Shown here piece after piece: positions 25,606 to 35,940 of a DNA stretch of 64,000 nt. The translations under genes and the position numbers were made by a program. Origin of the DNA: Pseudomonas yamanorum (GTDB taxonomy: Bacteria; Pseudomonadota; Gammaproteobacteria; Pseudomonadales; Pseudomonadaceae); NCBI RefSeq assembly GCF_013386765.1, contig NZ_JACARE010000003.1, positions 450,766 through 514,765 on the forward strand, in the 5' to 3' direction. Each line of letters begins with the position of its first letter. Position 1 is the first letter of the stretch. The notes below the pieces were generated by a model. That model saw nothing but the letters and a program-made list of their open reading frames with translations. It made no database searches and had not been told where the DNA came from.

Positions 25606-25690
25606 GTGGGAGCTGGCTTGCCTGCGATGCGGGCGCCTCGGTGTATCAGGTGCACCGAGGTGATGCTATCGCAGGCAAGCCAGCTCCCAC
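25606..25690. repeat. BIME (two inverted REPs)
   Basis: Arms GTGGGAGCTGGCTTGCCTGC and GCAGGCAAGCCAGCTCCCAC in the 167-bp gap between purH and purD. Confidence 0.95.
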
Positions 25691-25718
25691 AGGAGCCAGT
25701 GCCCACCAGTCAATTGGA

Positions 25719-27326
25719 TCAGTGGCGGAAGTGACGCATGCCGGTAAAGACCATGGCGATGCCGGCTTCGTCGGCAGCAGCGATGACTTCAGCATCACGC
25801 ATCGAACCGCCCGGTTGGATCACCGCGGTAACACCGGCTTTCGCGGCGTTGTCCAGGCCATCACGGAACGGGAAGAATGCGTCGGACGCCATTACCGAAC
25901 CCTGCACCTGCAAGCCGGCGTGTTCCGCCTTGATCGCAGCAATACGTGCCGAGTTCACGCGGCTCATCTGGCCTGCGCCGACACCGATGGTCTGGCGGTT
26001 CTTGGCGTAGACGATGGCGTTGGATTTAACGTACTTGGCGACTTTCCAGGCGAAGATCAGGTCGTTGATTTCCTGTTCGGTCGGGGCGCGTTTGGTCACC
26101 ACTTTCAGGTCTGCGCTGCCGATCATGCCGATGTCGCGGCTCTGTACCAGCAAGCCGCCGTTGACGCGCTTGTAGTCCCAGGCAGCGGCACGCTCGGCCG
26201 ACCACTCGCCGCAGGCCAGCAGGCGCACATTGGCCTTGGCAGCAACGATGGCGCGGGCTTCGTCGCTCACGGACGGGGCAATGATCACTTCAACAAACTG
26301 ACGCTCGACGATCGCCTTGGCGGTCTCGGCGTCCAGTTCACGGTTGAAGGCGATGATGCCGCCGAACGCCGACTCGGTGTCGGTGGCGTAGGCCAGTTCG
26401 TAGGCCTGGCGGATGCCGCCTTCAGCGTCCGGGCTCACGGCCACGCCGCACGGGTTGGCGTGCTTGACGATCACGCAGGCGGGCTTGACGAAGCTCTTCA
26501 CACATTCCAGCGCGGCGTCGGTGTCGGCCACGTTGTTGTAGGAAAGTTCTTTGCCTTGCAGTTGGGTTGCGGTGGCGATGCCGACTTCGGCAGGCTTGGC
26601 TTCAACGTAGAACGCCGCGCTCTGGTGCGGGTTCTCGCCGTAGCGCATTTCCTGGGCCTTGATGAACTGGCTGTTGAAGGTGCGCGGGAACTGGCTGCGG
26701 CCTTCTGTGCTGAGGGTTTCAGCCGCCTGGTTCACGGTGCCCATGTAGTTGGCGATCATGCCGTCGTAGGCGGCGGTGTGTTCGAAGGCCTTGAGCATCA
26801 GGTCGAAGCGCTGGGCGTAGGTCAGGCCGCCGGCTTTCAGGCTTTCCAGTACGTTGGCGTAGTCGCTGGCGTTGACCACGATGGCCACGTCTTTGTGGTT
26901 TTTTGCTGCGGAGCGAACCATGGTCGGGCCGCCGATATCGATGTTTTCGATGGCGGTCGGCAGGTCGCAGCCTGGCTTGTTGATGGTGGCTTCGAACGGG
27001 TAGAGGTTAACGGCCACCAGGTCGATCGGCTTGATGCCGTGCTCGGTCATGATGGCGTCGTCGATACCGCGACGACCGAGGATCCCGCCGTGGATTTTCG
27101 GGTGCAGGGTCTTGACCCGACCGTCCATCATTTCTGCGAAACCGGTGTAGTCCGCCACTTCCACTGCGGCCACGCCGTTGTCCTGCAGCAGTTTGAAGGT
27201 CCCGCCGGTGGAGAGAATCTCCACGCCCAGGGCTTCCAGCTCCCGGGCAAATTCGAGGATCCCGGTCTTGTCGGAGACACTGATCAAGGCACGGCGGATC
27301 GGCAGGCGGGTAGTCTGGTCGGTCAT
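25719..27326 (-). CDS. purH: Bifunctional AICAR formyltransferase/IMP cyclohydrolase
   Basis: 535 residues from the ATG at 27326 ([20 protein letters not shown]). The N-terminal MGS-like IMP cyclohydrolase domain ([27 protein letters not shown]) runs to about residue 200. The C-terminal AICAR transformylase includes [12 protein letters not shown] and [10 protein letters not shown], the latter with catalytic Lys-His. It performs the last two steps to IMP. A terminator hairpin between fis and purH indicates its own promoter. The longer frame to 27359 has no ribosome site. Confidence 0.97.
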   Translation of the reverse strand: MTDQTTRLPIRRALISVSDKTGILEFARELEALGVEILSTGGTFKLLQDNGVAAVEVADYTGFAEMMDGRVKTLHPKIHGGILGRRGIDDAIMTEHGIKPIDLVAVNLYPFEATINKPGCDLPTAIENIDIGGPTMVRSAAKNHKDVAIVVNASDYANVLESLKAGGLTYAQRFDLMLKAFEHTAAYDGMIANYMGTVNQAAETLSTEGRSQFPRTFNSQFIKAQEMRYGENPHQSAAFYVEAKPAEVGIATATQLQGKELSYNNVADTDAALECVKSFVKPACVIVKHANPCGVAVSPDAEGGIRQAYELAYATDTESAFGGIIAFNRELDAETAKAIVERQFVEVIIAPSVSDEARAIVAAKANVRLLACGEWSAERAAAWDYKRVNGGLLVQSRDIGMIGSADLKVVTKRAPTEQEINDLIFAWKVAKYVKSNAIVYAKNRQTIGVGAGQMSRVNSARIAAIKAEHAGLQVQGSVMASDAFFPFRDGLDNAAKAGVTAVIQPGGSMRDAEVIAAADEAGIAMVFTGMRHFRH

Positions 27327-27357
27327 TTCAATTTCCATCAAAAGCAAAGGAGTCAGC

Positions 27358-27390
27358 AAAAAAGGCGACCGTTTTTACGCGGGCGCCTTT
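27358..27390 (-). terminator. Terminator after dusB-fis
   Basis: On the minus strand AAAGGCG and CCG pair with CGG and CGCCTTT around an 8-base loop, followed by TTT TGC. It lies 17 bases past the fis stop and separates dusB-fis from purH. Confidence 0.82.
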
Positions 27391-27407
27391 CTGGTTTGAT
27401 TGAATGC

Positions 27408-27728
27408 TTACAGCAAATCGTACTGCTTGAGTTTCTTGCGCAGCGTGCCACGGTTCAGACCGAGCAGCTCACTGGCCTTGGTCTGGTTGCCCTTGACGTA
27501 GTTCATCACGCTTTCGAGCAACGGCGCTTCGACTTCGGAGAGCACCAGGTTGTACACGTCCGTGACGGCAGCGCCCTCAAGGTGGGCGAAATAATTGTGC
27601 AGCGCCTTCTCGACACTCCCGCGAAGGGTCTGGCCTTCTTCGCTCGGCGTGTTGAGGTGCTGTTTCAAATTGACGTTGTCGCTCACGGGTGTTGTTCCAC
27701 TCACTAAAGTCTCGGTCATCATCGTCAT
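27408..27728 (-). CDS. fis: DNA-binding protein Fis
   Basis: 106 residues. The C-terminal helix-turn-helix is [26 protein letters not shown], and the dimer helices precede it ([15 protein letters not shown]). Fis bends DNA and controls growth-phase transcription. The ATG overlaps the dusB stop (ATGA), the conserved dusB-fis operon of gammaproteobacteria. The N-terminal [18 protein letters not shown] is flexible and variable in the family. Confidence 0.96.
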   Translation of the reverse strand: MTMMTETLVSGTTPVSDNVNLKQHLNTPSEEGQTLRGSVEKALHNYFAHLEGAAVTDVYNLVLSEVEAPLLESVMNYVKGNQTKASELLGLNRGTLRKKLKQYDLL

Positions 27729-28738
27729 GCGGCCACCCCTTCTCCGTCCCCTGTCACCAGGCTCTTGTAACGCTCGCTGAAGAACTCACGAACGTTGGCG
27801 CACTGTGCTTCCGTATCATCCAAACGATTGAAGTGGGCGCGAAACTCCCTGGCGCCCGGCAAGGTTGCGAGATACCAGCCCACATGCTTGCGAGCAATGC
27901 GTACTCCCATCACGTCTCCGTAGAAGGCGTGCAGGGCGGCCAGATGCTCTAGCAGAATACGTTCCACCTCGATCAACTCCGGTGCCGGCATGACTTCGCC
28001 GGTACGCAGAAAGTGCTCGATCTCACGAAAAATCCACGGCCGCCCCTGGGCAGCCCGGCCAATCAACAGGCCATCGGCGCCGGTCGCGTGCAGCACGCGC
28101 CGGGCTTTCTCGGCTGAATCGATGTCGCCGTTGGCAAAGACGGGAATCGACACCGCCTGCTTGATCGCGGCAATGGTGTCGTAATCGGCTTCACCGGTGT
28201 AAAGGTCGGCGCGGGTGCGGCCATGCACCGCCAGCGCTGTAATGCCCGCCTGCTCGGCGATCTTCGCCACCGTCAGGCCATTCTTGTTGTCCCGGTCCCA
28301 GCCGGTGCGGATCTTCAGGGTGACCGGCACATCCACTGCAGCGACAACGGCATGCAGGATCTCGCTCACCAACTGCTCATCCTTCAACAGGGCAGAACCT
28401 GCGGCCTTGTTACAGACCTTCTTGGCCGGGCAACCCATGTTGATATCAATAATCTGCGCCCCCAACTCCACGTTGGCCCGGGCCGCATCCGCCAGCATTT
28501 GCGCATCACCGCCGGCGATCTGTACCGAGCGGGGCTCGGGATCACCTTCGTGGATCATGCGCATCCGCGATTTGCGGGTGTTCCACAAGCTCATGTCGCT
28601 GGTGACCATTTCCGAGACTACAAGCCCTGCGCCCAAACGCTTGCAAAGCTGACGAAAGGGCTGGTCGGTGACACCCGCCATCGGGGCGAGGATCAAGCCG
28701 TTGTGCAATGTGTATGGGCCGATGCGTACCGCCGACAT
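27725..28738 (-). CDS. dusB: tRNA-dihydrouridine synthase B
   Basis: 337 residues with a TIM barrel. [15 protein letters not shown] is the FMN site, [18 protein letters not shown] carries the catalytic Cys, and [12 protein letters not shown] and [12 protein letters not shown] follow the family. DusB reduces uridines in the tRNA D-loop with NADPH. First gene of dusB-fis; its promoter lies in the 185-bp gap before the DUF3426 gene, and DusB translation couples to Fis. Confidence 0.96.
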   Translation of the reverse strand: MSAVRIGPYTLHNGLILAPMAGVTDQPFRQLCKRLGAGLVVSEMVTSDMSLWNTRKSRMRMIHEGDPEPRSVQIAGGDAQMLADAARANVELGAQIIDINMGCPAKKVCNKAAGSALLKDEQLVSEILHAVVAAVDVPVTLKIRTGWDRDNKNGLTVAKIAEQAGITALAVHGRTRADLYTGEADYDTIAAIKQAVSIPVFANGDIDSAEKARRVLHATGADGLLIGRAAQGRPWIFREIEHFLRTGEVMPAPELIEVERILLEHLAALHAFYGDVMGVRIARKHVGWYLATLPGAREFRAHFNRLDDTEAQCANVREFFSERYKSLVTGDGEGVAA

Positions 28739-28923
28739 AGGACTTCCCTGTTGTGGGGCCGGATCATTAGAGTTCGAAAAAGGGTTGGCATGATACCCGC
28801 TCTCGATGACTGGATAAAGGCTGAATTGGATAAAATCTGAACAGTTATTTTCTTATCGCCGCTGGTTTGGTCCAAGGCCGTGCAGTCAATAATCTGCCGT
28901 CAAACCCCGGCCGATGACCCGTT

Positions 28924-30168
28924 TCACTCGGGGGAGTGGAAGCTCAGGCTGTAATTCACCGCTTTGTTGCCCGGGTCGAGAATGTCCAGGGCAATGTGGA
29001 TCGGCGTCTGGGAGGGCATCTCGGTCTGGCCTGCCAGCTCGCCGCTGAGGTACTCGGCGGGCTTGAAGCGACGACTGGCGATCATATTCCCGTTCATGTC
29101 AGCGAAGCGTAGCTCCAGCAACGGGAACGGTTGGGAGAATGTCGCGCGGTTATAGATGATCGCGTCCACTACCAGGGCGCCGGCGAACTCCGGGTGGCTG
29201 CGCACCACCAGGTTGCTGCTCTTGATGTGGGCGATATCAACGCGTGAGGGCACGGTGCAGCCCAGTTTCGGGCACAGTTCCTGGAACCACGGGCGGTAGG
29301 CGTCCTGGCGTGCCAGGTCGTCGAATTGGTAGGCGACGTATTGACCTGCCAGGCCGGCGGCGGCCAACAGTACCAACAGGCCCCAGAACAGGCGGCGGCC
29401 CCAGCCCGAAGAGCGCTTCTGGGAATACAGGTGCAGTGGGTCGTCTTCCAGGTCCGACAGCAGGTCGTCGTGGGCGCCCGCCTCTGGGCGAGGGCGTTTG
29501 CGTTTGGGCTGCGCGCGCTCCGGCAGTTCGGGTTCCGGCGTTTCTGCTGCGGCGGTCACCGGTGGATTGGGTTCGTCATCGACGGCGGCTGCGTGCAGCG
29601 GCGGTTCGTCGTCAGGCTCGACCGCTTCAAACGACATCGACGGTTCGGTGCGCTTGGGTTTGCCGGGGCTTGCCTTGGCGGGTTGCGGTTCGTCGTCGCT
29701 CGGTTGCGGGGCTTGTGCCCTTTCGTCGCGCGGCTCGCTGAACAGGCTGGCGGCCCATTGTTCTTCCTCGGCCTTGGCGGTGTCGCGGCTGGCGCTGAGG
29801 GAGTCTTCCTTTTGCCGACGGTCGGCGCCGGGTTGGCGACGGTCTGCACCCACAGGCTGGGTGTGTTGAATCTCGCGACGTTCCAGCTTGGCCAGTTCTT
29901 CGTCGAGGTCCAGGTTATCCAGGTCCAGCTCTTCGGCGGTCCATTGCTTCTGGCTGATGGCCCGCGGTGCTTCGGGTGGCGGTTCTACGGCTGCCGGTGG
30001 CTGGGCCGCAGGCGCATTGGCGCGCTGCTCCAGCAATTGGCGAGCGGCGTTGAACACTTGCAGGCACGAGCCACAGCGCACCACGCCACGGGCCACGCTC
30101 AATTGAGCATGGCTGACGCGAAAGCGCGCTTGGCAATGTGGGCACTGGGTGACGAAACTGTCGGTCAT
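28924..30168 (-). CDS. Zinc-ribbon/DUF3426 membrane protein
   Basis: 414 residues. An MJ0042-type zinc ribbon begins at residue 9 (CPHC, then CGSC about 21 residues later). An acidic, Pro/Ala-rich low-complexity region follows to about 265, then one membrane helix ([21 protein letters not shown]) and a C-terminal DUF3426 domain (DIAHIKSSNLVVRSHPEFAG; ILDPGNKAVNYSLSFHSPE). The ribbon faces the cytoplasm and the DUF3426 domain the periplasm. It is common beside prmA in Pseudomonas, 30 bp upstream here. Role unknown. Confidence 0.9.
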   Translation of the reverse strand: MTDSFVTQCPHCQARFRVSHAQLSVARGVVRCGSCLQVFNAARQLLEQRANAPAAQPPAAVEPPPEAPRAISQKQWTAEELDLDNLDLDEELAKLERREIQHTQPVGADRRQPGADRRQKEDSLSASRDTAKAEEEQWAASLFSEPRDERAQAPQPSDDEPQPAKASPGKPKRTEPSMSFEAVEPDDEPPLHAAAVDDEPNPPVTAAAETPEPELPERAQPKRKRPRPEAGAHDDLLSDLEDDPLHLYSQKRSSGWGRRLFWGLLVLLAAAGLAGQYVAYQFDDLARQDAYRPWFQELCPKLGCTVPSRVDIAHIKSSNLVVRSHPEFAGALVVDAIIYNRATFSQPFPLLELRFADMNGNMIASRRFKPAEYLSGELAGQTEMPSQTPIHIALDILDPGNKAVNYSLSFHSPE

Positions 30169-30198
30169 GCGGCCATCCGATTCATGCAGGCGCTCATT

Positions 30199-31077
30199 CT
30201 AGCGCCGACGACCGCTGATGCGTACCCAGCCGTCGCGGTTGGCGATCGGGTCCAGCTCGAAATCCAGGGCGTAGGCGGCGGCAACGTCTTCGCCCTGTTC
30301 GGCGAGGATGCCCGACAGCGCCAGGCGCCCGCCCGGCTTGACCAGGCTCGACAGCTGCGGCGCCAGGGCCACCAGCGGCCCGGCCAGGATATTGGCCACC
30401 AGCACGTCGGCCTGCACCTGGGGCAATTGCTCCGGCAGGTACAGCGGGAATTTCTCTTCAGCGATGTTGTTGCGCCCGGCGTTGTCGCGGGAGGCTTCCA
30501 GGGCCTGCACGTCGATGTCGGTACCGACGGCTTCCTTGGCGCCCAGCAGCAGGGCGGCGATCGCCAGGATCCCCGAGCCGCAGCCGAAGTCCAGCACGTT
30601 GCAGTCTTGCAGTTCCTGGCCGTCGAGCCATTCCAGGCACAGGGCGGTGGTCGGGTGGGTGCCGGTGCCGAATGCCAGGCCCGGGTCCAGCAGCAGGTTC
30701 ACCGCGTCAGGCTCGGGGGCGGCGTGCCAGCTCGGCACGATCCACAGGCGCTGGCCAAAACGCATCGGCTGGAAGTTGTCCATCCAGCTGCGTTCCCAGT
30801 CCTGGTCTTCTATGATTTCGCTGTGATGCTCGGGCAGCGGGCCGCCGGTGAGCAGTTCCATGTGGGCCAGGACGCTGGCGGCATCGGTGCCGTCTTCGAA
30901 CAAGGCCAGCAGATGGGTGTGGGACCACAGTGGGGTGGTGTTCAGCTCGGGTTCGAAGATCGGCTGGTCTTCGGCGTCCATGAAGGTCACCGACACCGCG
31001 CCCACTTCGAGGAACGCGTCTTCGTAGGTTTCGGCTTGTTCTGGGCTGATGGCGAGACGGACTTGCAGCCAAGGCAT
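30199..31077 (-). CDS. prmA: Ribosomal protein L11 methyltransferase
   Basis: 292 residues from the ATG at 31077 ([16 protein letters not shown]), with AAAGGTG upstream; an upstream GTG at 31086 is less likely. The N-terminal substrate-binding domain is followed by a Rossmann methyltransferase: [39 protein letters not shown], and [17 protein letters not shown] with the NxxxxP-type catalytic loop. It trimethylates L11. It continues in one direction into the zinc-ribbon gene. Confidence 0.96.
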   Translation of the reverse strand: MPWLQVRLAISPEQAETYEDAFLEVGAVSVTFMDAEDQPIFEPELNTTPLWSHTHLLALFEDGTDAASVLAHMELLTGGPLPEHHSEIIEDQDWERSWMDNFQPMRFGQRLWIVPSWHAAPEPDAVNLLLDPGLAFGTGTHPTTALCLEWLDGQELQDCNVLDFGCGSGILAIAALLLGAKEAVGTDIDVQALEASRDNAGRNNIAEEKFPLYLPEQLPQVQADVLVANILAGPLVALAPQLSSLVKPGGRLALSGILAEQGEDVAAAYALDFELDPIANRDGWVRISGRRR

Positions 31078-31189
31078 GGCGGGCACCTTTGAAAAAATGA
31101 GTGTGCAGCGGGGTAGGGCTGCGAAAGACGCGCAAGTTTACGCGAGCGAACAGCAGAAGACGACACCACTGACTGAACGCAGGCTAAAT

Positions 31190-31275
31190 GTGGGAGCTGG
31201 CTTGCCTGCGATAGCGTCGCCTCGGTCCGGCTGATAAATCGAGGTGTCTGCATCCCGGGCAAGCCCGGCTCCCAC
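31190..31275. repeat. BIME between prmA and accC
   Basis: Inverted REP pair, first arm GTGGGAGCTGGCTTGCCTGC and second GGGCAAGCCCGGCTCCCAC, with a further REP half (AGCCAGCTCCCA) just after it at 31279-31290. Confidence 0.92.
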
Positions 31276-31320
31276 AAAAGCCAGCTCCCAGAGGGTTTTG
31301 TGGTGTTTTCTGTATCCCAC

Positions 31321-31353
31321 AAACAACAAAACCGCCCGAAGGCGGCTTTGTTG
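31321..31353 (-). terminator. Rho-independent terminator of the acc operon
   Basis: On the minus strand CAACAAAGCCGCC, loop TTCG, GGCGGTTTTGTTG, followed by TTT. One A-C mismatch interrupts the stem. It lies 16 bases after the accC stop. Confidence 0.92.
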
Positions 31354-31368
31354 GGTGGAGCACTTCGC

Positions 31369-32730
31369 TTACTGATTAGCCAGCTTGTGTTCCAGGTAGT
31401 GAATGTTCACACCACCTTCGCAGAAGCCTTCATCGCGAACCAGATCCCGATGCAGCGGGATGTTGGTCTTGATGCCGTCTACCACGATTTCGTCCAGGGC
31501 ATTGCGCATACGGGCCATGGCCTCGTCGCGGGTGGCGCCCCAGGTGATCAGCTTGCCGATCAGCGAGTCGTAGTTGGACGGAACCTTGTAGCCGCTGTAC
31601 AGGTGCGAATCCACACGTACGCCGTTGCCGCCGGGCGCGTGGAAATGCTTGACCAGGCCAGGGCTTGGGATAAAGGTTTTCGGGTCTTCGGCGTTGATCC
31701 GGCACTCCAGCGAGTGGCCGTGGATCTTCACATCATCCTGGGTAAACGACAGCTCGTTGCCAGCGGCGATGCTCAGCATCTCCTTGACGATGTCGATACC
31801 GGTGACCATTTCCGAAACCGGGTGCTCTACCTGCACACGAGTGTTCATCTCGATGAAGTAGAAGCGACCGTTCTCGTACAGGAACTCGAAAGTGCCCGCG
31901 CCACGGTAGTTGATGTCGATGCACGCCTTGACGCAGCGAGCCAGTACTTCCTGGCGAGCGGTCTCGTCCAGGCCCGGTGCCGGAGCTTCTTCCAGTACCT
32001 TCTGGTGACGACGTTGCAGCGAGCAATCGCGGTCGCCCAGGTGGATGGCGTGGCCCTGGCCGTCGGACAGTACCTGCACTTCCACGTGACGTGGGTTGGT
32101 CAGGTACTTTTCCAGGTAGACCATCGGGTTGCCGAACCAGGCGGCAGCTTCCGAGCGAGTCTGCTTGGCGGCTTCGATCAGGTCTTCTTCCTTGTGCACC
32201 ACGCGCATGCCGCGACCACCACCGCCACCGGCGGCCTTGATGATCACCGGGTAACCGACTTCGCGACCAATGCGCAGGGCGGTTGCCTCGTCTTCAGGCA
32301 GCGGGCCGTCGGAACCTGGAACGGTTGGCACGCCGGCAGCGATCATGGCGTCCTTGGCCGATACCTTGTCGCCCATCAGGCGAATGGTTTCGGCTTTCGG
32401 GCCGATGAAGGCAAACCCGGATTTCTCCACCTGTTCGGCGAAGTCGGCGTTTTCCGCGAGGAAGCCGTAGCCCGGGTGGATGCCATCAGCGCCGGTCACT
32501 TCAGCGGCAGCGATGATGTTCGAGACTTTCAGGTACGAGTTCGTGGCCAGTGGCGGGCCGATGCAGATGCTTTCGTCCGCCAGTTTCACGTGCATCAATT
32601 CGGTATCGGCCGTCGAGTAAACAGCGACGGTCTTGATGCCCTCTTCCTTACAGGCGCGCAGGATACGCAGCGCGATCTCGCCGCGGTTGGCGATCAGGAC
32701 TTTTTGCAGTTTCTTCGCAGGTTTCAACAT
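31369..32730 (-). CDS. accC: Acetyl-CoA carboxylase, biotin carboxylase subunit
   Basis: 453 residues from the ATG at 32730 ([20 protein letters not shown]). ATP-grasp carboxylase signatures: [29 protein letters not shown] (Gly-rich ATP loop near 160), [17 protein letters not shown], and [16 protein letters not shown] with the catalytic Glu, Asn and Arg. It carboxylates biotin on AccB for malonyl-CoA synthesis. It follows accB by 17 bp in the aroQ-accB-accC run. Confidence 0.98.
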   Translation of the reverse strand: MLKPAKKLQKVLIANRGEIALRILRACKEEGIKTVAVYSTADTELMHVKLADESICIGPPLATNSYLKVSNIIAAAEVTGADGIHPGYGFLAENADFAEQVEKSGFAFIGPKAETIRLMGDKVSAKDAMIAAGVPTVPGSDGPLPEDEATALRIGREVGYPVIIKAAGGGGGRGMRVVHKEEDLIEAAKQTRSEAAAWFGNPMVYLEKYLTNPRHVEVQVLSDGQGHAIHLGDRDCSLQRRHQKVLEEAPAPGLDETARQEVLARCVKACIDINYRGAGTFEFLYENGRFYFIEMNTRVQVEHPVSEMVTGIDIVKEMLSIAAGNELSFTQDDVKIHGHSLECRINAEDPKTFIPSPGLVKHFHAPGGNGVRVDSHLYSGYKVPSNYDSLIGKLITWGATRDEAMARMRNALDEIVVDGIKTNIPLHRDLVRDEGFCEGGVNIHYLEHKLANQ

Positions 32731-32747
32731 CGAAGGCGCTCCGCGGT

Positions 32748-33206
32748 TCAAACGATGGTGAACAGCGGCTGGTCGTACTCAACCGGCTGACCGTTTTCTA
32801 CCAGGATGGATTCGATGACGCCGGCTTTTTCAGCCGTGATGTGGTTCATCATCTTCATCGCTTCGACGATGCAGATGGTGTCGCCCACTTTCACGGTTGC
32901 GCCGACTTCAACGAAGGCTGGCGAGGTCGGTGCCGGAGTGCGGTAGAAGGTACCGACCATTGGCGACTTGACCACGAAACCGTTCAGTTTAGGTGCGGCA
33001 GGGGCTTCGGCAGCGGCCGCAACCGGAGCAGCCACTGGCGCAGCGGCAGGGGCTGGCGCTTGCATCTGTGGCGCGTAGAACTGTTGGGCCGGGGTCTTGC
33101 TGTGACGGCTGATCCGTACGGATTCCTCGCCTTCCTTGATCTCCAGCTCGTCGATACCGGATTCTTCCAGCAGTTCGATCAGTTTCTTAACTTTACGGAT
33201 ATCCAT
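32748..33206 (-). CDS. accB: Biotin carboxyl carrier protein of acetyl-CoA carboxylase
   Basis: 152 residues. An N-terminal helix pair ([20 protein letters not shown]), a Pro/Ala-rich linker (residues 50-72), and a C-terminal biotinyl domain with EAMKMMNH, in which Lys118 is biotinylated. The thumb loop [13 protein letters not shown] is present. It carries CO2 from AccC to AccAD. 25 bp after aroQ and 17 bp before accC. Confidence 0.98.
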   Translation of the reverse strand: MDIRKVKKLIELLEESGIDELEIKEGEESVRISRHSKTPAQQFYAPQMQAPAPAAAPVAAPVAAAAEAPAAPKLNGFVVKSPMVGTFYRTPAPTSPAFVEVGATVKVGDTICIVEAMKMMNHITAEKAGVIESILVENGQPVEYDQPLFTIV

Positions 33207-33231
33207 GAATCATCAACTCCCAAAGGGTCGG

Positions 33232-33687
33232 TCAGGGGCGCTTGGCCGTGTCTTCAAGCTGTTCCAGGGCGGCCTCCAGGGCCAGTCGGTAACCGCTGGC
33301 GCCAAGGCCGCAGATCACTCCTACCGCAACGTCGGAGAAGTAAGAGTGATGGCGGAAAGGTTCGCGTTTGTGCACGTTCGATAAATGCACTTCGATGAAT
33401 GGGATGCTCACCGCCAGCAGCGCGTCACGTAATGCAACGCTTGTGTGCGTAAAAGCGGCGGGATTGATCAGGATAAAGTCCACGCCTTCGCTGCGCGCGG
33501 CATGGATGCGATCAATCAATTCGTACTCGGCATTGCTTTGCAGGTAGAGCAGATGGTGGCCGGCATCACGTGCCCGTCGTTCCAGATCGAGGTTGATCTG
33601 TTCGAGGGTCACTGCCCCGTAGACGCCCGGTTCGCGGGTGCCGAGCAGGTTCAGGTTGGGTCCGTGAAGAACCAGTAAGGTCGCCAT
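33232..33687 (-). CDS. aroQ: Type II 3-dehydroquinate dehydratase
   Basis: 151 residues. [24 protein letters not shown] holds the active-site Asn, Arg and Tyr region; [29 protein letters not shown] and [18 protein letters not shown] supply the catalytic His and substrate-binding residues. It converts 3-dehydroquinate to 3-dehydroshikimate. First of aroQ-accB-accC. In PAO1 I recall dipZ just upstream; here only a BIME is found. Confidence 0.97.
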   Translation of the reverse strand: MATLLVLHGPNLNLLGTREPGVYGAVTLEQINLDLERRARDAGHHLLYLQSNAEYELIDRIHAARSEGVDFILINPAAFTHTSVALRDALLAVSIPFIEVHLSNVHKREPFRHHSYFSDVAVGVICGLGASGYRLALEAALEQLEDTAKRP

Positions 33688-33834
33688 CGGCTGTTCCTTG
33701 TTATTGATGTGGGCACGGTAGAACCCGGCGACTATGCCGCAAAGGCTTTGTGACTGTCCAGTTCTATGCAGTAGGCAGCACGATTAGCGAGGATTGCGCA
33801 AAATATGTGACCGAGGTGTCAGATTCGGTCACTT

Positions 33835-33916
33835 GTAGGAGCCGGCTTGCCGGCGATGGCGTCTGTGGGGGTTGCGGTGAATGTTCGGGCCTCATCGCCG
33901 GCAAGCCGGCTCCTAC
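33835..33916. repeat. BIME, GCCGGC-type
   Basis: Arms GTAGGAGCCGGCTTGCCGGC and GCCGGCAAGCCGGCTCCTAC: a different REP subfamily from the GTGGGAGCTGGC type. In the 239-bp gap between the chemoreceptor gene and aroQ. Confidence 0.93.
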
Positions 33917-33926
33917 AGGGCGTGTA

Positions 33927-35888
33927 TTAGACGCGGAATGCCTGCACGGCGGTATTGAGCTGCCCGCCCAGTACCAGCAAATGCTCTCCCTGGCGGCGGC
34001 CCTGGCCAATTCGCAGCAAGTTGTCCTCGCCCAACTGGTGAATTCGCTCACTGTTATCGCGGATTTCACTCACAGCGCCACTTTGCTGGGCGGTGACATC
34101 GGCAATCCGCACGGCGGTGTCGGAAATGGTCTGGATCGCCCCGACGATTTCATCCAGCGCGCCGTCGGCGGCCTGGGCTTGCTCGGCGGTGGCTTCGGCG
34201 TGTTCGACCTGGGCGCGCATGCCTTCTACCGATTGCCGGGCGGCGGTTTGCAGGCCGGCGATCAGGTGCTGGATTTCGGCGGTGGCGCCGGCGGTGCGCT
34301 GGGCCAGGGAGCGAACTTCGTCGGCGACCACGGCGAACCCGCGCCCGGCCTCACCGGCCCGGGCGGCTTCGATGGCGGCGTTCAGCGCCAGCAGGTTGGT
34401 CTGGTCGGCAATCGAGCGAATCACCGTGAGTACGCCGCCGATGGTCGCGGATTCCTCGGCGAGTTTTTCGATCATCTGCGCATTGATCTGCACTTCGCCC
34501 ACCAAGGCGTGCAGCCCGGTCAGGCTCAAGCCGATTACGCGTTGGCCCTGTTCTACTGCTTCGCCTGCGCTGCGGCTGGCCTGGGCAGCCTGGCTGGCGT
34601 CGCCGGCAACCTGTTGGATGGTGGCCTCCAGTTCGCCCAGGGAATCGCGAATCTGCGCGGTGTCACCGGCCTGGCGTTCGGCGCCGTCATGCATGCCGCT
34701 GCTCAGTTCCGCCAGCGCGCTGCTGCTGCCGGCCACTTGCTCGGCGTTGCCTCTGATGGTGCCCACCAGGTCCACCAGGTAGGCGCGCAGGCGGTTCAGG
34801 GATTCTTCGATATCGTGCAGTTCGCGGTTGGTCTTGCCCAAGGCAATGGGCTGGCTGAAATCGCCCTCGGCCCAGGTGGACAAGGCCGGCGCCAGGTTGG
34901 TCAGCACCCGTGCCAGGCGCCGCTGCAAGGTGTCTATCAACAGTGCGATCAGCAAAATCAGGCCGATCATCACGCCTTGCATCAGGCGCACTTCGCCCTG
35001 GATTTTCCCGTGCTGGGCGCGCACCACGGGCTCCAGCCCGGCGATGGCCTGCTGTACGGCATTGATTTTCAGATGGGTGCTGGTGGCCAGTTCGGTGCGC
35101 TGCTGGATTTGCTCGCGGGTGCGTTTCAGCTCGGCGGGGTAGCGGGTCAGCAGGCTGTTGAGCTCGCGCTTGAGGTCGACGCCGGTGTCCTGGGCCACGG
35201 TTTTTTCGGTGTTTTCCAGGCCCATCATGGCCGAAAAATCGTCGGTATTGGACTCGCTGCTGGCCGTCACGCCCAGCAAGGGCAATTGCCCCAGCACGTC
35301 AGCCTGGCTGCGGATGTTGCTGACTTCGCGCTCCACATCATCAGCCAGTTCGCTGCGCCCGCTGCTCACCAGTTTGTCCCGGGCCAGGGAGAGTTTGGCC
35401 AGATGCTGGGACGCGGCCAATAAAGGCGGCAAATAACGCGCAGACTCCGGCGAATTCACCCCGCTGGCGTACTGGTTCAATTGCTCCAGGTTGGCACCCA
35501 GTTCGCGTTCGGCTTGCAGCAGCAGGGCTTGCGGGTCGCCGGCCAGTTTGCCGGCGGCCAGCAGGTCGGTCTTGCTGAAGGTATCCAGGTCGGCAAGGCT
35601 GGGTCGCAGGTTCTGCGCCAGGTCCGGCGGCAACTCATCCAGGTGCTGCAGCAGGTTCTCCAGGCTCTGGCTGGCGCTGCTCAGGCGCAGGGCGTCGCCG
35701 CTGGCGAGGTAATCGTCGATATTGCGCGCGGCCTGGTTCTGAAAGGTCTGCGACAGGCCCAGGTAACGCTCCATCAGCAGGTAAGGCCGTTCCAGGGCGC
35801 GTTGCGACCACCAAAGTGTCGCGCCCAGGGCCAGGCAAACGGCGACCAGCAGGAGGGTGTTCAGATTCGTCAGCAGCTTCAGGCGCAT
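33927..35888 (-). CDS. Methyl-accepting chemotaxis protein (CtpL position)
   Basis: 653 residues from the ATG at 35888 ([20 protein letters not shown]); a TTG at 35900 would add four residues. Membrane helix 1 is at about 8-26 and helix 2 near 305-325 ([17 protein letters not shown]). Between them is a 280-residue helical periplasmic sensor with no PAS or Cache motif visible. HAMP follows ([18 protein letters not shown]), then the signalling hairpin [20 protein letters not shown]. Its place beside gcbA and aroQ matches PAO1 ctpL, a phosphate-linked receptor; ligand here is unproven. No clear CheR/B pentapeptide is seen at the C-terminus (TAVQAFRV). Confidence 0.9.
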   Translation of the reverse strand: MRLKLLTNLNTLLLVAVCLALGATLWWSQRALERPYLLMERYLGLSQTFQNQAARNIDDYLASGDALRLSSASQSLENLLQHLDELPPDLAQNLRPSLADLDTFSKTDLLAAGKLAGDPQALLLQAERELGANLEQLNQYASGVNSPESARYLPPLLAASQHLAKLSLARDKLVSSGRSELADDVEREVSNIRSQADVLGQLPLLGVTASSESNTDDFSAMMGLENTEKTVAQDTGVDLKRELNSLLTRYPAELKRTREQIQQRTELATSTHLKINAVQQAIAGLEPVVRAQHGKIQGEVRLMQGVMIGLILLIALLIDTLQRRLARVLTNLAPALSTWAEGDFSQPIALGKTNRELHDIEESLNRLRAYLVDLVGTIRGNAEQVAGSSSALAELSSGMHDGAERQAGDTAQIRDSLGELEATIQQVAGDASQAAQASRSAGEAVEQGQRVIGLSLTGLHALVGEVQINAQMIEKLAEESATIGGVLTVIRSIADQTNLLALNAAIEAARAGEAGRGFAVVADEVRSLAQRTAGATAEIQHLIAGLQTAARQSVEGMRAQVEHAEATAEQAQAADGALDEIVGAIQTISDTAVRIADVTAQQSGAVSEIRDNSERIHQLGEDNLLRIGQGRRQGEHLLVLGGQLNTAVQAFRV

Positions 35889-35940
35889 GCGTGGTTTCAA
35901 CCGACAGCAGAAGTAAGTGCCTGAAGTTATTGCGTTTCCA

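Noticed and set aside
25566..27707. 713-codon open frame antisense to purH and fis
   Set aside because: Runs through a BIME and opposite two certain genes; no domain or ribosome site.
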